Positions 29,006 to 40,525 are shown, counted from the first letter of the stretch. The stretch: 64,000 nucleotides of DNA from Mycobacterium sp. GA-1285 (GCF_001499905.1 NZ_LQIS01000015.1:1-64000), one strand, 5' to 3'. Numbers and translations are program-made. Notes: generated by a model from the letters alone, not told the origin.

Positions 29006-30679
29006 ATGGCCGAATTCATCTATTCGATGCGGAAGGTCCGCAAGGCGCACGGCGACAAGGTCATCCTCGACGACGTCAGCCTGAACTTCCTTCCGGGCGC
29101 GAAGATCGGCGTCGTCGGCCCCAACGGGGCCGGCAAGTCGAGCGTCTTGCGGATCATGGCCGGGCTGGACCAGCCCAACAACGGCGATGCGTTTCTGCAG
29201 CCCGGCGCGACGGTGGGCATCTTGCAGCAGGAACCGGCCCTCAACGAGGAGAAGACGGTTCGCGAGAACGTCGAAGAAGGCGTGGCCATCAAGGAAAAGC
29301 TCAACCGGTACAACGAGGTCGCCGAGCTGATGGCCACCGACTACTCAGATGAGCTGATGGAGGAGATGGGTCGGCTGCAGGAGGAGCTCGACGCCGCCGA
29401 CGCCTGGGACATCGACTCCCAGCTCGAGCAGGCGATGGACGCGTTGCGCTGCCCGCCGCCCGACGAACCGGTCACCCATCTGTCCGGAGGTGAGCGCCGA
29501 CGGGTCGCGTTGTGCAAGCTGTTGCTGTCCAAGCCCGACCTTCTACTGCTCGACGAGCCCACCAACCACCTGGACGCCGAGAGCGTGCAGTGGCTCGAAC
29601 AGCACCTCGCGGAGTACAAGGGCGCGATTCTCGCGGTCACCCACGACCGGTACTTCCTGGACAACGTGGCCGAGTGGATCCTCGAACTCGACCGCGGACG
29701 GGCTTACCCCTACGAAGGCAACTATTCGACGTATCTGGAGAAGAAGGCCGAGCGCGTGGCCGTGCAGGGGCGCAAGGACGCCAAACTGCAGAAGCGGCTG
29801 CAGGACGAGCTCGCGTGGGTCCGGTCGGGCGCCAAGGCGCGGCAAGCCAAGAGCAAGGCTCGGCTGCAGCGCTACGAGGAGATGGCTGCGGAGGCGGAGA
29901 AGACTCGCAAGCTTGACTTCGAGGAGATCCAGATCCCGACGCCGCCACGCCTGGGCAATGTCGTCGTCGAGGTCGAGCACCTCGACAAGGGCTTCGGCGG
30001 GCGCACCTTGATCAAGGATCTGTCGTTCACGCTGCCGCGCAACGGCATCGTCGGGGTCATCGGTCCCAACGGTGTCGGTAAGACGACGCTGTTCAAGACC
30101 ATCGTCGGCCTCGAGCAGCCCGACAGCGGGACGGTGAAGGTCGGCGAGACGGTCAAGCTGAGCTACGTGGACCAGACCCGTGCGGGCATCGACCCGAAGA
30201 AGACGGTTTGGGAGGTCGTCTCCGACGGGCTGGACTACATCGAGGTCGGGCAGAACGAGATCCCGTCGCGGGCATACGTCTCGGCGTTCGGCTTCAAGGG
30301 TCCTGACCAGCAGAAGCCGGCCGGTGTGTTGTCCGGCGGTGAACGCAACCGGCTCAACCTGGCGTTGACGCTCAAGGAGGGCGGCAACCTAATCCTGCTC
30401 GACGAGCCGACCAACGACCTCGACGTCGAAACGCTCTCGTCGCTGGAGAACGCGCTCGAGAGCTTCCCCGGTTGCGCGGTCGTGATCTCCCACGACCGGT
30501 GGTTCCTCGACCGCACGTGTACGCACATCCTGGCGTGGGAGGGCGACGAGGACAACGAGGCCAAGTGGTTCTGGTTCGAGGGCAACTTCGGTGCCTACGA
30601 GGAGAACAAGGTCGAACGACTCGGAATCGAGGCCGCCCGCCCGCATCGCGTGACGCACCGCAAGCTCACGCGCGACTGA
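29006..30679 (+). CDS. ettA: Energy-dependent translational throttle ABC-F ATPase EttA
   Basis: The 557-residue protein has two ABC domains without membrane segments. Walker A loops are GPNGAGKSS and GPNGVGKTT, signature motifs are LSGGERRR and LSGGERNR, and each domain has a LLLDEPTN or ILLDEPTN Walker B. The linker between domains is basic and helical. It matches EttA (Rv2477c), a ribosome E-site factor that gates elongation by ATP/ADP ratio. It is not a drug exporter. The ATG lies in an isolated promoter context behind the ssbB hairpin. Confidence 0.95.
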   Translation: MAEFIYSMRKVRKAHGDKVILDDVSLNFLPGAKIGVVGPNGAGKSSVLRIMAGLDQPNNGDAFLQPGATVGILQQEPALNEEKTVRENVEEGVAIKEKLNRYNEVAELMATDYSDELMEEMGRLQEELDAADAWDIDSQLEQAMDALRCPPPDEPVTHLSGGERRRVALCKLLLSKPDLLLLDEPTNHLDAESVQWLEQHLAEYKGAILAVTHDRYFLDNVAEWILELDRGRAYPYEGNYSTYLEKKAERVAVQGRKDAKLQKRLQDELAWVRSGAKARQAKSKARLQRYEEMAAEAEKTRKLDFEEIQIPTPPRLGNVVVEVEHLDKGFGGRTLIKDLSFTLPRNGIVGVIGPNGVGKTTLFKTIVGLEQPDSGTVKVGETVKLSYVDQTRAGIDPKKTVWEVVSDGLDYIEVGQNEIPSRAYVSAFGFKGPDQQKPAGVLSGGERNRLNLALTLKEGGNLILLDEPTNDLDVETLSSLENALESFPGCAVVISHDRWFLDRTCTHILAWEGDEDNEAKWFWFEGNFGAYEENKVERLGIEAARPHRVTHRKLTRD

Positions 30680-30814
30680 TCCGACGGGGTAGCCGCAAAG
30701 CCCGGGCGTGGGCTACTAGGGTCGTCTTCTGCGGACTGCGGAGCCGCTTCGCTCATCGGGGCTGGTGGTGACATCCAATGGCGGAGGTCCGTGCCTACAG
30801 TTCAGGAGCGTCGC

Positions 30815-33800
30815 ATGTCGGTGAATCCGGGAGACGTCGGGAGATCAGCGGGCGCCGGCGTCGGCGTCACCGGTGCCAACGACGCTCCTGGACTCGACGA
30901 CAAGACCGTCACGCGGCTCGCGCGCGCCTATCTCGAAACCTACCGGGGTCCACACGCCGACGCCCCCACCGCCGACGCCACGGTCACCATGCCGGTGGCG
31001 GCCATGGCGCGTCAGGTCGTCACGCCCCGCCTCATCGCGGCGCATCACCGGCTCGGCCGATTCCGCCCCTACGGCGATACCCGCGTCGAGGTGTATTCCG
31101 CCGACGACCCGGGCGGGTTCGGCCCCGCGCTGCAGATCGTCACCGACAGCACCGCGATGGTGATGGACTCGGTGACGGTGTTGCTGCACCGGTTCGGCGT
31201 CGCCTACACCGCGATCATGAACCCGGTGCTACTGGTGCACCGGGCGCGGGCGGGCGAACTGCTCGACGTCGCGCCCGCAGCGCAAGCCGGCAGCTCCCGC
31301 GACGGAGTGTTCGAGACCTGGATTCACGTCCAGCTCGCGGCGACCGTCGATCCCAAGGCACTGGCCCAGGTGGCGCAGATGCTGCCGAGCGTTCTCGCCG
31401 ATGCTCGTCACGTCGCGCTCGATGCCGACGAGCTGTCGTCGACGCTGCGGAAGTTGGCGCACGATATCGCCACCGACGCCCGCGGCAGATTCCACGGACC
31501 CGACCGCGAGGACGTCGCCGCGCTGTTGCGGTGGCTGGCCGACGGGCATTTCGTCCTGTTGGGCTACCAGCGATGTTCGATCCAGGACGGCCGGTCGTCG
31601 GTCGAACCTTCCAGCCGGTTGGGGGCGCTTCGGCTGCGGCATGATGTGCTGCCGCCGCTGACCGAAGACGACGACCTTCTCGTGCTGGCGCAGGCCACCA
31701 TTCCGAGCTACCTGCGTTACGGCGCGTATCCCCACATCGTGGTCGTCCGCGAACAGCGTGGACCAACCGCCATCGAACACCGTTTCGTCGGCTTGTTCAC
31801 GGTGGCGGCGATGAACGCGAATGTGCTTGAGATCCCGCTGGTTTCGCGCAGGGTCAACGAGGCGTTGTCACTGTCCCGCAACGACCCCAGCCACCCCGGA
31901 CAGCTGCTGCTCGACATCATCCAGACCATCCCGCGCGCGGAATTGTTCGCCCTGTCGGCGCAGAACGTGCTCGACATGGTGAAGGCGGTCGTCGACCTCG
32001 GGTCCCGCCGGCGCACGCTGCTGTTCATGCGAGCCGATTCGCTCGCCCACTTCGTCTCCTGCCTGGTCTATCTGCCGCGCGACCGCTACACCACCGCGGT
32101 GCGGCTGGAGATGCAGGACATCCTCGTCCGCGAGCTCGGCGGCGTCAGCATCGAGTACACCGCGCGCGTGAGCGAATCACCCTGGGCAGTGGTCCATTTC
32201 GCGGTGCGTATGCCCGACGGCACCCACGTCCGCGACATCGACACATCCGCGGCGAACGAGTCACGCATCCAGGATCTGCTCACCGAAGCGGCACGCACCT
32301 GGGGCGACCGGCTGATCGGCGCGGTCAAAACGGGTGCGATCGACCAGCGCGCCGCACAGCACTATTCCGCCGCCTTTCCCGAGGCCTACAAGCAGGCGGT
32401 CACACCGCTCGACGCGATCGGTGACATCGCGCTCATCGAAGAGCTGAAGGACGATTCGATCCAACCGGTGCTCGCCGATCTCGAGGAAGGCACCGCGCGG
32501 CTCACCTTGTATCTGGGCGGGCACTCCGCGTCGCTGAGCGACCTGCTGCCGATGCTGCAGTCGATGGGCGTCGAGGTTCTCGAAGAACGACCGTTCACGG
32601 TCGAACGGCCCGACGGGCTCGCGGTGTGGATCTACCAGTTCAGAATCTCGCCGCACAAGTCCATTCCGCACGTCGAGTCCGAATCCGAACGAGCCGATAT
32701 CGCCACCCGCTTCGCCGACGCACTGACCGCGATCTGGCAGGGCCGCGCCGAGACCGACCGGTTCAATGAACTGGTGATGCGCGCCGGGCTGAACTGGCAG
32801 CAGGTGTCGGTCCTGCGGAGCTATGCCAGATACTTGAAGCAGGCGGGTTTCCCGTACAGCCAGTCGCACATCCAGGCCGTCATCAACGACCACGCCAAGA
32901 CCGCGCGCTCGCTGGTCGAACTGTTCGAGGCGCTGTTCTGTCCGTCCGATGACCAGCAGGGCGATGGGCCCAGACGCCGCGACGCCCAGGCGGCCGCAGC
33001 GGCCGTGACCGCCGACATCGACGCGCTGGTCAGCCTGGACACCGACCGCGTGCTGCGCGCCTTCGCGTCGATGATCCAGGCGACCCTGCGCACCAACTAC
33101 TTCGTCAGGCGGCAGGAGTCGGCTCGCGGGCAGGATGTGTTGTCGTTCAAGCTCGATCCGGGCCTGATCGACGAATTGCCGCTGCCGCGACCGAAATTCG
33201 AGATCTTCGTGTATTCACCGCGGGTTGAGGGTGTGCACCTTCGATTCGGCTACGTTGCGCGCGGAGGCCTGCGGTGGTCTGACCGCCGCGAGGACTTCCG
33301 CACCGAGATCCTCGGTCTGGTCAAGGCGCAGGCCGTCAAGAATGCGGTGATCGTGCCAGTCGGCGCCAAGGGCGGATTCGTCGTCAAGCAGCCGCCGCCA
33401 CCCACGGAAGACGCCGCCGCCGACCGCGAAGCTCAGCGAGACGAGGGTGTGGCCTGCTATCAGCTGTTCATCGCCGGCCTGCTCGATGTGACCGACAACG
33501 TCGACAAGGTCTCCGGAGAGGTCATCCCGCCGCCGGATGTGGTGCGCCGCGACGGAGACGACGCCTATCTCGTCGTCGCCGCAGACAAAGGAACCGCCAC
33601 GTTCTCCGACATCGCCAACGAGGTCGCCAAGTCGTATGGCTTCTGGCTGGGCGACGCGTTCGCCTCGGGCGGCTCAGTGGGTTACGACCACAAAGCCATG
33701 GGGATCACCGCCAGAGGCGCGTGGGAATCGGTCAAGCGACACTTCCGCGAGATGGGTGTCGACACCCAGTCCGAGGACTTCACCGTCGTCGGAGTCGGCG

Positions 33801-35707
33801 ACATGAGCGGCGACGTCTTCGGCAACGGCATGTTGCTGTCCAAGCACATTCGCTTGTTGGCCGCCTTCGACCACCGGCACATCTTCCTCGATCCCGATCC
33901 CGACGCCGCGCGCTCCTGGGAGGAGCGCAAGCGCCTGTTCGACCAGGCGCGGTCGAGCTGGGAGGACTACGACACCTCGTTGATCAGCGAGGGCGGCGGC
34001 GTTTACAGCAGGGAGCACAAGTCGATTCAGATCAGCCCGCAGGCCCGAGCCGCGCTGGGCATCGACGACGACGTCGAGGAGTTGACCCCGCCGAACCTGA
34101 TCAAGGCGGTTCTCAAGGCGCCCGCCGACCTGTTGTTCAACGGTGGCATCGGCACATACATCAAGGCCGAGAGCGAATCCGACGCAGACGTCGGTGACCG
34201 CGCCAACGACCCGGTACGGGTGAATGGAAACGAGTTGCGGGTCAAGGTGGTCGGTGAGGGCGGAAACCTCGGTGTGACCGCACTGGGGCGTATCGAGTTC
34301 GACCTCGCGGGCGGTCGGATCAACACCGACGCGCTGGACAACTCCGCCGGAGTCGACTGCTCCGACCACGAAGTCAACATCAAGATCCTGATCGACTCGC
34401 TGGTCACCGCGGGCAAGGTCAGCCCCGACGACCGCACCGAACTTCTGCTGTCGATGACCGACGAGGTCGGCCGGCTGGTGCTCGGTGACAACGAGGACCA
34501 GAACGATCTGATGGGTACCAGTCGCGCCAACGCCGCGAGCCTGCTGCCGGTGCACTCGCGCATGATCAAGGCCTTCGTCGCCGACCGTGGTCTCAACCGC
34601 GAACTCGAGGCGCTGCCGTCGGAGAAGGAGATCGACCGCCGCACCGACGCCGGAATCGGTCTGACCTCACCGGAATTGGCGACTCTGATGGCGCACGTCA
34701 AACTCGCGCTGAAAGCCGACGTCTTGGCCAGCGAGCTGCCCGACCAGGACGCGTTCGCCTCCCGGCTGCCGCGGTACTTCCCCGAGAAGCTGCGTGAACC
34801 GTTCGCCGCGGAGATCCGGTCGCACCAACTGCGCCGGGAGATCGTCACCACCATGCTGGTCAACGACCTCGTCGACACCAGCGGGATCACCTACGCGTAC
34901 CGCATCAGCGAGGACGCCGGGGTCGGTCCGGTGGACGCCGTGCGCAGCTACGCCGCGGCTAACGCGATCTTTCGGATCAACGACGTCTGGCGGCAGATCC
35001 GGGCGGCGGGGGACGACGGTGTTTCAGTTGCGGTGACCGACCGGATGACCCTCGATCTTCGGCGGCTGGTCGACCGGGCCGGTCGCTGGCTACTCAACTA
35101 CCGCCCGCAGCCGCTGGCCGTAGGCGCCGAGACCAACCGGTTCGCGGCCAAGGTGGCGGCGCTGACACCGCGGATGTCCGAATGGCTGCGTGGCGACGAC
35201 GAGGCGATCGTGACCAAGGAGGCCGACGATTTCGCCTCGCGTGGAGTGCCGAAGGATCTGGCGTACATCGTGGCCACGGGGCTGTACCAGTTCAGCCTTC
35301 TCGACGTCATCGACATCGGAGACATCGTCGACCGCGAACCCGACGAAGTGGCAGACACCTACTTCGCGCTGATGAACTACCTCAACACCGACACCCTGCT
35401 CACCGCGGTGTCGCGGCTGGAGCGCGACGACCGCTGGCACTCGTTGGCGCGGTTGGCGATTCGCGATGACATCTACGGATCACTGCGGGCGCTGTGCCTG
35501 GATGTGCTGGCGGTGGGCGAACCTGAGGAGACGGGTGAGGAGAAGATCGCAGAGTGGGAGACCACCAACGGTTCACGGGTGGACCGCGCTCGACGCACGC
35601 TCAGCGAGATCAATGAGAGCGGTCAGCACGACCTTGCGACGCTCTCGGTGGCGGCGCGTCAGATTCGCAGCATGACACGGACCAGTGGAACGGGGACTTC
35701 TCGATGA
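30815..35707 (+). CDS. gdh: Large NAD-dependent glutamate dehydrogenase (180-kDa class)
   Basis: The 1630-residue size and the catalytic region [15 protein letters not shown] followed by [15 protein letters not shown] identify the L-180 glutamate dehydrogenase class. The enzyme oxidatively deaminates glutamate to 2-oxoglutarate with NAD. A long N-terminal regulatory region with ACT-like segments precedes the catalytic core, and a helical C-terminal region follows. I chose ATG 30815 with an upstream AGGAG; a GTG 24 nt upstream is possible. It overlaps the thioesterase gene by ATGA. It corresponds to Rv2476c, reported to be controlled by GarA. Confidence 0.95.
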   Translation: MSVNPGDVGRSAGAGVGVTGANDAPGLDDKTVTRLARAYLETYRGPHADAPTADATVTMPVAAMARQVVTPRLIAAHHRLGRFRPYGDTRVEVYSADDPGGFGPALQIVTDSTAMVMDSVTVLLHRFGVAYTAIMNPVLLVHRARAGELLDVAPAAQAGSSRDGVFETWIHVQLAATVDPKALAQVAQMLPSVLADARHVALDADELSSTLRKLAHDIATDARGRFHGPDREDVAALLRWLADGHFVLLGYQRCSIQDGRSSVEPSSRLGALRLRHDVLPPLTEDDDLLVLAQATIPSYLRYGAYPHIVVVREQRGPTAIEHRFVGLFTVAAMNANVLEIPLVSRRVNEALSLSRNDPSHPGQLLLDIIQTIPRAELFALSAQNVLDMVKAVVDLGSRRRTLLFMRADSLAHFVSCLVYLPRDRYTTAVRLEMQDILVRELGGVSIEYTARVSESPWAVVHFAVRMPDGTHVRDIDTSAANESRIQDLLTEAARTWGDRLIGAVKTGAIDQRAAQHYSAAFPEAYKQAVTPLDAIGDIALIEELKDDSIQPVLADLEEGTARLTLYLGGHSASLSDLLPMLQSMGVEVLEERPFTVERPDGLAVWIYQFRISPHKSIPHVESESERADIATRFADALTAIWQGRAETDRFNELVMRAGLNWQQVSVLRSYARYLKQAGFPYSQSHIQAVINDHAKTARSLVELFEALFCPSDDQQGDGPRRRDAQAAAAAVTADIDALVSLDTDRVLRAFASMIQATLRTNYFVRRQESARGQDVLSFKLDPGLIDELPLPRPKFEIFVYSPRVEGVHLRFGYVARGGLRWSDRREDFRTEILGLVKAQAVKNAVIVPVGAKGGFVVKQPPPPTEDAAADREAQRDEGVACYQLFIAGLLDVTDNVDKVSGEVIPPPDVVRRDGDDAYLVVAADKGTATFSDIANEVAKSYGFWLGDAFASGGSVGYDHKAMGITARGAWESVKRHFREMGVDTQSEDFTVVGVGDMSGDVFGNGMLLSKHIRLLAAFDHRHIFLDPDPDAARSWEERKRLFDQARSSWEDYDTSLISEGGGVYSREHKSIQISPQARAALGIDDDVEELTPPNLIKAVLKAPADLLFNGGIGTYIKAESESDADVGDRANDPVRVNGNELRVKVVGEGGNLGVTALGRIEFDLAGGRINTDALDNSAGVDCSDHEVNIKILIDSLVTAGKVSPDDRTELLLSMTDEVGRLVLGDNEDQNDLMGTSRANAASLLPVHSRMIKAFVADRGLNRELEALPSEKEIDRRTDAGIGLTSPELATLMAHVKLALKADVLASELPDQDAFASRLPRYFPEKLREPFAAEIRSHQLRREIVTTMLVNDLVDTSGITYAYRISEDAGVGPVDAVRSYAAANAIFRINDVWRQIRAAGDDGVSVAVTDRMTLDLRRLVDRAGRWLLNYRPQPLAVGAETNRFAAKVAALTPRMSEWLRGDDEAIVTKEADDFASRGVPKDLAYIVATGLYQFSLLDVIDIGDIVDREPDEVADTYFALMNYLNTDTLLTAVSRLERDDRWHSLARLAIRDDIYGSLRALCLDVLAVGEPEETGEEKIAEWETTNGSRVDRARRTLSEINESGQHDLATLSVAARQIRSMTRTSGTGTSR

Positions 35708-36147
35708 CGGGCGCTGATCTCGCGCAGAACACCAGTGAGGCAGGGTTTGTCACGCCGGTCCATGTGCGGTGGTCCGACATCGACATGTACCAGCACATCA
35801 ACCACGCCACCATGGTGACGATCCTCGAAGAGGCCCGCATCCCGTTCCTGCGTGAGCCCTTCGGCCCGGAGATCGAGACCATCGGCTTGCTCATCGCCGA
35901 GGTCAACGTCTCGTACAAGGCCCAGCTGCGGCTGATCGACTCACCGCTGCAGGTGACCATGTGGTCGAAGCGCGTGCGCTCGGTCGATTTCACCGTCGGG
36001 TACGAAGTGCGATCGGTGGGGGCGTCGCCCGACTCGAAGCCTGCGGTGATCGCGGACACCCAGTTGGCCGCCGTGCACATCAAAGAGCAGCGGCTGCACC
36101 GCCTTTCGCCGCAGCAAAAAGAGTATCTGCGGCGCTGGACACGATGA
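35704..36147 (+). CDS. 4-hydroxybenzoyl-CoA thioesterase-like hot-dog protein
   Basis: The 147-residue single hot-dog protein has the 4HBT motif [16 protein letters not shown] near residues 20-35, with Asp and a following HINH. It probably cleaves an acyl-CoA thioester in the cytosol. It corresponds to Rv2475c. The ATG overlaps the gdh stop and its end overlaps the next gene, giving a three-gene co-translated unit. Confidence 0.88.
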   Translation: MTGADLAQNTSEAGFVTPVHVRWSDIDMYQHINHATMVTILEEARIPFLREPFGPEIETIGLLIAEVNVSYKAQLRLIDSPLQVTMWSKRVRSVDFTVGYEVRSVGASPDSKPAVIADTQLAAVHIKEQRLHRLSPQQKEYLRRWTR

Positions 36148-36803
36148 CGCGATCCGAGCGGGGTATCTGGCTGACCGGCCAACCGCATCGTGAAGACCTC
36201 GCGACGTTCGCCGAGCGGGCGTTGCGTCTCGACGAAGCCGCGGTCATCCGGTTGCGTCAACGGTCCGACGGGGTGCTGGTTGCCTGGGTGGCAACGGGAT
36301 TCGATGTGTTGGCCAGTCGCGTGGTCGAGGGCCGGGTCAATCCGTCCGATCTTTCCGCGGGCGCCGACACGCTGGTCGCGGGTTTGCGGGCCATGGACCA
36401 CACCGGCTTCGTCGAACCCGGCTTCGCGCTCGATTCCGCTTGGCGCGGAGCGCTTCCGCCGGACTCCGGCTTCGTCCACCTCGACGATGTGCCCGCCCGC
36501 GCCGTGCTCGACCTGGCGCAGCGCGGCGGGGCGCTGGCCAAAGAGCATTCCAGCAGTCACGGTCCGCCGGTCTCGCTGCTGGATCAGGAGGTCGTCTCGG
36601 TCAGCTCCGGCGACGACAGCGTCGGCATCCCGATGAGGTGTGTATTCGCCCTGACCGCAATGGGTTTCCTGCCCGAGGCGGGGTCGGCCGTAGCGGCCGA
36701 CGAGATCGTGCGGGTGCGGGTGACGCCGACGTGGCTGCGTATCGACGCGCGGTTCGGGTCGGTGTACCGGCGCCGCGGCGACCCGGCCGTCGTCCTGCGC
36801 TAG
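36144..36803 (+). CDS. Conserved protein of unknown function (Rv2474c-like)
   Basis: The 219-residue soluble protein has no membrane segment, signal peptide or recognised motif. It is acidic to neutral with a central HLDDVPARAVLDLAQRGGALAKEH helix. The ATG overlaps the thioesterase stop, tying it to Gdh and the thioesterase. Function cannot be assigned from sequence. Confidence 0.8.
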   Translation: MTRSERGIWLTGQPHREDLATFAERALRLDEAAVIRLRQRSDGVLVAWVATGFDVLASRVVEGRVNPSDLSAGADTLVAGLRAMDHTGFVEPGFALDSAWRGALPPDSGFVHLDDVPARAVLDLAQRGGALAKEHSSSHGPPVSLLDQEVVSVSSGDDSVGIPMRCVFALTAMGFLPEAGSAVAADEIVRVRVTPTWLRIDARFGSVYRRRGDPAVVLR

Positions 36804-36812
36804 GCCCTCTCG

Positions 36813-36869
36813 TGCCGCGTGGGCCCACACGAAGCTGGGGATGACCGTGTTTGCACACGACACGCGGCA
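36813..36869. terminator. Inverted repeat between convergent genes
   Basis: TGCCGCGTG (36813-36821) is perfectly inverted as CACGCGGCA (36861-36869), with inner CACACG/CGTGT pairing. It lies between the stop codons of the Rv2474c-like gene and aglA, suiting a bidirectional terminator. Confidence 0.5.
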
Positions 36870-36904
36870 GGATGTCGTACAAACGCGGTCGCTCGGCAGG
36901 ACAA

Positions 36905-38470
36905 CTACACCAGCCACGCGGCGCCGTCGGGCGGCAGGGCTCCGTCGGACACTTCGGCACTCGCTAGCAGGACCGTTCCCTCCGGCAGCGGTATCGGCCG
37001 CGGGCCCGCGTTCAGCACGCACACCAGCCCGCCGCTGCGGTGAAACACCAGGCTGTCAGCGGGCGAGTCCAGCCACTCGATCGTTGATCCGTCGAATTCC
37101 GCACGCAGCGAACGTAATTCGAAAGCGCGCCGGAAGAATGCCAGCGTCGAATCCGGATCCGCCAACTGCTTTTCGACCGTTAGCGGCGCCCATTCCGGGG
37201 GGATCGGCAACCAGGTGTCGGGGTTGGCGGAGAACCCGAACGGGGGAGCGTCCCCATTCCACGGCATCGGAACGCGGCTGGCGTCGCGCCCGCGGCGGGT
37301 GCGACCGGACCGCTCCCACACCGGGTCGCGCAGCGCATCGTCGGGTAGGTCGACGTTCGGCAGGCCCAGTTCCTCACCGTTGTAGACGAACACCGGCCCC
37401 GGCAGTGCGAGCATCACCAAGGCCATCGCCTTGGCGCGAGCCAAGCCGACGTCACCGCCGCCGTAGCGGGTGGGCACGCGGTCGACGTCGTGGTTGGCCA
37501 GCGTCCACGTCGGAACGGCGTCGACCAAACCGGCGGCGGCCATCGAGTTCTCGATCGCATGACGAATGTCGGCAGCGTCGAACGTCGCACGCAGAAGGCG
37601 GAAATTGAAGCTCAGATGCAGTTCGTCGGGGCGCACATACCGCGCGAACTGTTCGTTGTCGTAGACCCAGACCTCGCCGATGGCAACGGATTCCGGGTAG
37701 TCGTCGAACACCCGCCGGATCCGGCGGTGGATCTCGTGCACGCCGTCGTTGTTGAACCGGGGATCGTCGTCCATCTCCGCCAACAGCATCTCGCGTCTCA
37801 CGACGGACATGTCGGGAAGCCCGGGCGGTTTGGCCATACCGTGTGCGACGTCGATGCGGAAGCCGTCGACGCCGCGGTCGAGCCAGAACCGCAGCGTCTG
37901 TTCGAGGTCGTCGAAGACCTCGGGGTTCTCCCAGTTGAGGTCGGGCTGCTCGGCATCGAACAGGTGCAGATACCACTGCCCGGGGCTGCCGTCGGCTTCG
38001 GTCACCCGAGTCCAAGCCGGCCCGCCGAAGATCGACACCCAGTTGTTCGGAGGTTCCGAGCCGCCGGGCCCGGTGCCGTCCCGGAAGATGTAACGCTCGC
38101 GCTCCCGGCTGCCGGGGCTCGCGGCCAACGCGGCCTGAAACCACGGATGCGCGGAGCTGGTGTGGTTCGGCACCAGGTCCATCGTCACCTTCAAGCCCAG
38201 GTCATGCGCGGCGGCGGTGAGTCGCTCCAACGCCGCCATGCCGCCGAACAGCGGGTCGACGTCGCGCGGATCGGCCACGTCGTAGCCGTTGTCGGCCATC
38301 GGCGAGACCATGACCGGGTTGAGCCAGATCGCGTCGACGCCGAGCGCCTCGAGATAGCCCAGGCCGGCGGTCACACCGTCTAGGTCGCCTACGCCGTCGC
38401 CGTCGCTGTCCCGGAAGGAGCGCGGATAGACCTGGTAGAACAGCGCGTCAGACCACCACGGGCTCGCCAT
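36905..38470 (-). CDS. aglA: GH13 alpha-glucosidase
   Basis: The 521-residue glycoside hydrolase family 13 enzyme begins with WWSDALFYQVYPRSF. Conserved regions are DLVPNHTS, DGFRIDVAHG (nucleophile Asp), AIGEVWVYDNE (acid-base Glu) and LANHDVDR. It hydrolyses alpha-glucosides, perhaps trehalose- or maltose-related. It is cytosolic with no signal peptide. Its ATG overlaps the glbO stop by one base. The frame is open another about 125 nt upstream but that lies inside glbO. Corresponds to Rv2471. Confidence 0.93.
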   Translation of the reverse strand: MASPWWSDALFYQVYPRSFRDSDGDGVGDLDGVTAGLGYLEALGVDAIWLNPVMVSPMADNGYDVADPRDVDPLFGGMAALERLTAAAHDLGLKVTMDLVPNHTSSAHPWFQAALAASPGSRERERYIFRDGTGPGGSEPPNNWVSIFGGPAWTRVTEADGSPGQWYLHLFDAEQPDLNWENPEVFDDLEQTLRFWLDRGVDGFRIDVAHGMAKPPGLPDMSVVRREMLLAEMDDDPRFNNDGVHEIHRRIRRVFDDYPESVAIGEVWVYDNEQFARYVRPDELHLSFNFRLLRATFDAADIRHAIENSMAAAGLVDAVPTWTLANHDVDRVPTRYGGGDVGLARAKAMALVMLALPGPVFVYNGEELGLPNVDLPDDALRDPVWERSGRTRRGRDASRVPMPWNGDAPPFGFSANPDTWLPIPPEWAPLTVEKQLADPDSTLAFFRRAFELRSLRAEFDGSTIEWLDSPADSLVFHRSGGLVCVLNAGPRPIPLPEGTVLLASAEVSDGALPPDGAAWLV

Positions 38471-38865
38471 CAGAACGGCGCGTTCACCATCGAATGGGCC
38501 GCCATCTCCAGGTAGGCCAGCAGCTCTTTGCGGTGCTCGTCGTCGAGGGTCTGCGAGTCGATCTCCGCGACCGCGGTGTGCATGCACCGCAGCCACGCAT
38601 CGCGTTCGATGTAGCCGATCCGAAACGGGGCGTGGCGCATCCTCAACCGTGGATGCCCACGCTGGTCGGAGTATGTGCGGGGCCCGCCCCAGTACTGTTC
38701 GAGGAACATCCGCAGCCGCACCTCGGCGGGTCCGAGGTCCTCCTCGGGGTACAGCGGACGCAGGATTTCGTCCTCGCGGACCAACTCGTAGAACCGCGCC
38801 ACGATCGCGCGGAACGTCTCGTGGCCACCGACTTCGTCGTAGAACGACCTCTGTGGCTGTGTCAC
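38470..38865 (-). CDS. glbO: Truncated haemoglobin O (group II)
   Basis: The 131-residue protein is a 2/2 haemoglobin of the GlbO type. [13 protein letters not shown] and the proximal-His segment RMRHAPFRI are diagnostic, as is [13 protein letters not shown] with the group II Trp. It binds oxygen and may supply it to or protect the respiratory chain. The GTG start is chosen by the length of homologues and AACAAT 6 nt upstream. The cytochrome supercomplex genes lie about 1 kb away on the other strand. Confidence 0.94.
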   Translation of the reverse strand: MTQPQRSFYDEVGGHETFRAIVARFYELVREDEILRPLYPEEDLGPAEVRLRMFLEQYWGGPRTYSDQRGHPRLRMRHAPFRIGYIERDAWLRCMHTAVAEIDSQTLDDEHRKELLAYLEMAAHSMVNAPF

Positions 38866-39004
38866 GCCACCATTGTTCCCTGTTGCTGGATTGACCAGGT
38901 CAGGCGGGCGCACCACCCGATGTTCACCTGACTGACCTGCGAACACGTCGAGAATTGTCGTGCGATTCACAGGAATCCGTGGTGAACTGTCGGACGGAGG
39001 ACGT

Positions 39005-39673
39005 ATGGCGCATCGCAAGAAAGGCTCGTCCAGGAGGGCCGGCCAACGGAGTCACGGTGCCGCGACCGCCCTGGCCGGGTCGGTGGTACCGGGCGCGCAG
39101 ACACGCGTCCTCCACAGCGTCGACATCCATCCGCCGAGTACCAACGAGGGCTCGATCTGGGGTCGTCGCCGCGTCCTACTGCTGAACTCCACCTACGAAC
39201 CGTTGACCGCTCTGCCCATGCGGCGGGCGGTCATCATGTTGATGTGCGGTAAGGCCGACGTCGTCCATGACGATCCCGGTGGACCGGTGATCCACTCCGC
39301 GACTCGCTCGATCGTGGTGCCGTCGGTGATCCGGTTGCGCTCCTACGTGCGGGTGCCCTACCGGGCGCGCATCCCGATGACGCGCGCGGCGCTGATGCAC
39401 CGGGACCGGTTTCGCTGTGCCTACTGCGGGACCAAGGCCGACACGGTCGACCACGTGGTGCCGCGCAGCCGCGGGGGAGCGCACTCCTGGGAGAACTGCG
39501 TGGCCGCGTGTTCGACGTGCAATCACCGCAAGGCGGACCGACTGCTCGGCGAACTGGGGTGGTCGCTGCGCACGGTGCCCGTGCCGCCGAAGGGCCAACA
39601 TTGGCGGCTGCTGTCGAGCGTCAAGGAACTCGACCCGTCGTGGGTGCGATATCTAGGCGAAGGCGCGGCGTAA
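39005..39673 (+). CDS. HNH endonuclease
   Basis: The 222-residue protein has a basic N-terminal region ([10 protein letters not shown]) and a C-terminal HNH domain. Zinc-site CxxC pairs CAYC and CSTC surround [10 protein letters not shown] and the NC/NHRKADR segment. It corresponds to Rv2469c. It is likely a metal-dependent nuclease of unknown target; such stand-alone HNH proteins are core in mycobacteria. I chose ATG 39005 with GGAGG at 4 nt over GTG 38960. Confidence 0.88.
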   Translation: MAHRKKGSSRRAGQRSHGAATALAGSVVPGAQTRVLHSVDIHPPSTNEGSIWGRRRVLLLNSTYEPLTALPMRRAVIMLMCGKADVVHDDPGGPVIHSATRSIVVPSVIRLRSYVRVPYRARIPMTRAALMHRDRFRCAYCGTKADTVDHVVPRSRGGAHSWENCVAACSTCNHRKADRLLGELGWSLRTVPVPPKGQHWRLLSSVKELDPSWVRYLGEGAA

Positions 39674-39685
39674 ACGCGGCTGGTA

Positions 39686-39691
39686 TACGGT
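39686..39691 (+). promoter_or_regulatory. -10 like TACGGT before ctaJ
   Basis: TACGGT ends 7 nt before the GTG start and there is no ribosome binding site, the arrangement expected of a leaderless mRNA. Confidence 0.45.
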
Positions 39692-39698
39692 TTGCGAC

Positions 39699-39983
39699 GT
39701 GAGCACCACACTGACATACGCGCTATTGACTCTGGTGCCGCTCGGGCTGACGGCCGTGCTTGCCGTGATGATCTGGAGCAAGAAGGGCCCGCACCCGGCG
39801 AGCTACAAGATGTCCGACCCCTGGAAGCACGCCCCCATCCTGTGGGCGGCCGACGAGCCGGCAGACCACGGTCACGCCACCGGACGCAGTCTGGCGGCCG
39901 ATTCTGCGGCCCACGGTGGAAACGTGGGTGAACACGACACTCACGCGGTGACGATTGGAGGCGGCGCCAGTGGCAAGTGGTGA
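39699..39983 (+). CDS. ctaJ: aa3-type cytochrome oxidase accessory subunit CtaJ
   Basis: The 94-residue protein has one N-terminal transmembrane helix followed by [18 protein letters not shown] and a His-containing polar tail. This matches the small CtaJ subunit seen in the M. smegmatis III2-IV2 respiratory supercomplex, as I recall it. The GTG start has TACGGT 7 nt upstream, a leaderless-type promoter. It overlaps the DUF5130 gene by 14 bp. Confidence 0.8.
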   Translation: MSTTLTYALLTLVPLGLTAVLAVMIWSKKGPHPASYKMSDPWKHAPILWAADEPADHGHATGRSLAADSAAHGGNVGEHDTHAVTIGGGASGKW

Positions 39984-40458
39984 CGTTGCTGTAACCGGCC
40001 ATCGGGCCGCGGTCGAGCGCACGGATCTTCCGCTGGGCTGGGTGGTGACGTCGAGCGGCCGGATCTCCGGTGTCACGCAGCCGGGTGAGCTGTCGCTGGA
40101 CTATCCCTTCCCGACCAAGGATCTGGTGTTCCTCGACGACGCGCTCAAGTACGGTTCGCGCGCTGCCAAGGCCCGGTTCGCCGTGTACATCGGCGATCTC
40201 GGCGTCGACACGGCAGCCACCGCGCGGGAGATCCTCGCTCAGGTACCCACTCCGAACAACGCCGTGCTGCTGGCGGTCTCGCCTGACCAGCGCGCGATCG
40301 AGGTGGTCTACGGCGCCGACGTCAAGGGACGTGGGATCGAGGAGGCCGCACCGCTGGGTGTCTCCGCAGCGGCCGCTTCCTTCAAAGAGGGCAACCTGAT
40401 GGACGGACTGATCAGCGCGGTGCGGGTGATGAGCGCCGGCGTCACCCCCCCGGCCTGA
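39970..40458 (+). CDS. DUF5130 protein, probable respiratory supercomplex association factor
   Basis: The 162-residue soluble protein with [16 protein letters not shown] and [18 protein letters not shown] matches DUF5130 (Rv2468c). The M. smegmatis homologue was found attached to the cytochrome III2-IV2 supercomplex and named PRSAF1, from memory. I chose GTG 39970, with GGAGG 8 nt upstream inside the end of ctaJ, over a TTG at 39955. Overlap with ctaJ supports co-translation and a shared function. Confidence 0.82.
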   Translation: MASGDVAVTGHRAAVERTDLPLGWVVTSSGRISGVTQPGELSLDYPFPTKDLVFLDDALKYGSRAAKARFAVYIGDLGVDTAATAREILAQVPTPNNAVLLAVSPDQRAIEVVYGADVKGRGIEEAAPLGVSAAAASFKEGNLMDGLISAVRVMSAGVTPPA

Positions 40459-40525
40459 AGCAGCCGCCGCCTCGCTGCGCGAGAGTGCGTGTCTGTTCCC
40501 CGCCACGCCGCTGCAGGGCAGCGTC

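Noticed and set aside
30735..30760. Third copy of the relay cassette near the gdh start
   Set aside because: GAGCCGCTTCGCTC is only loosely related to the inverse of the element and is not at a stop/start overlap.
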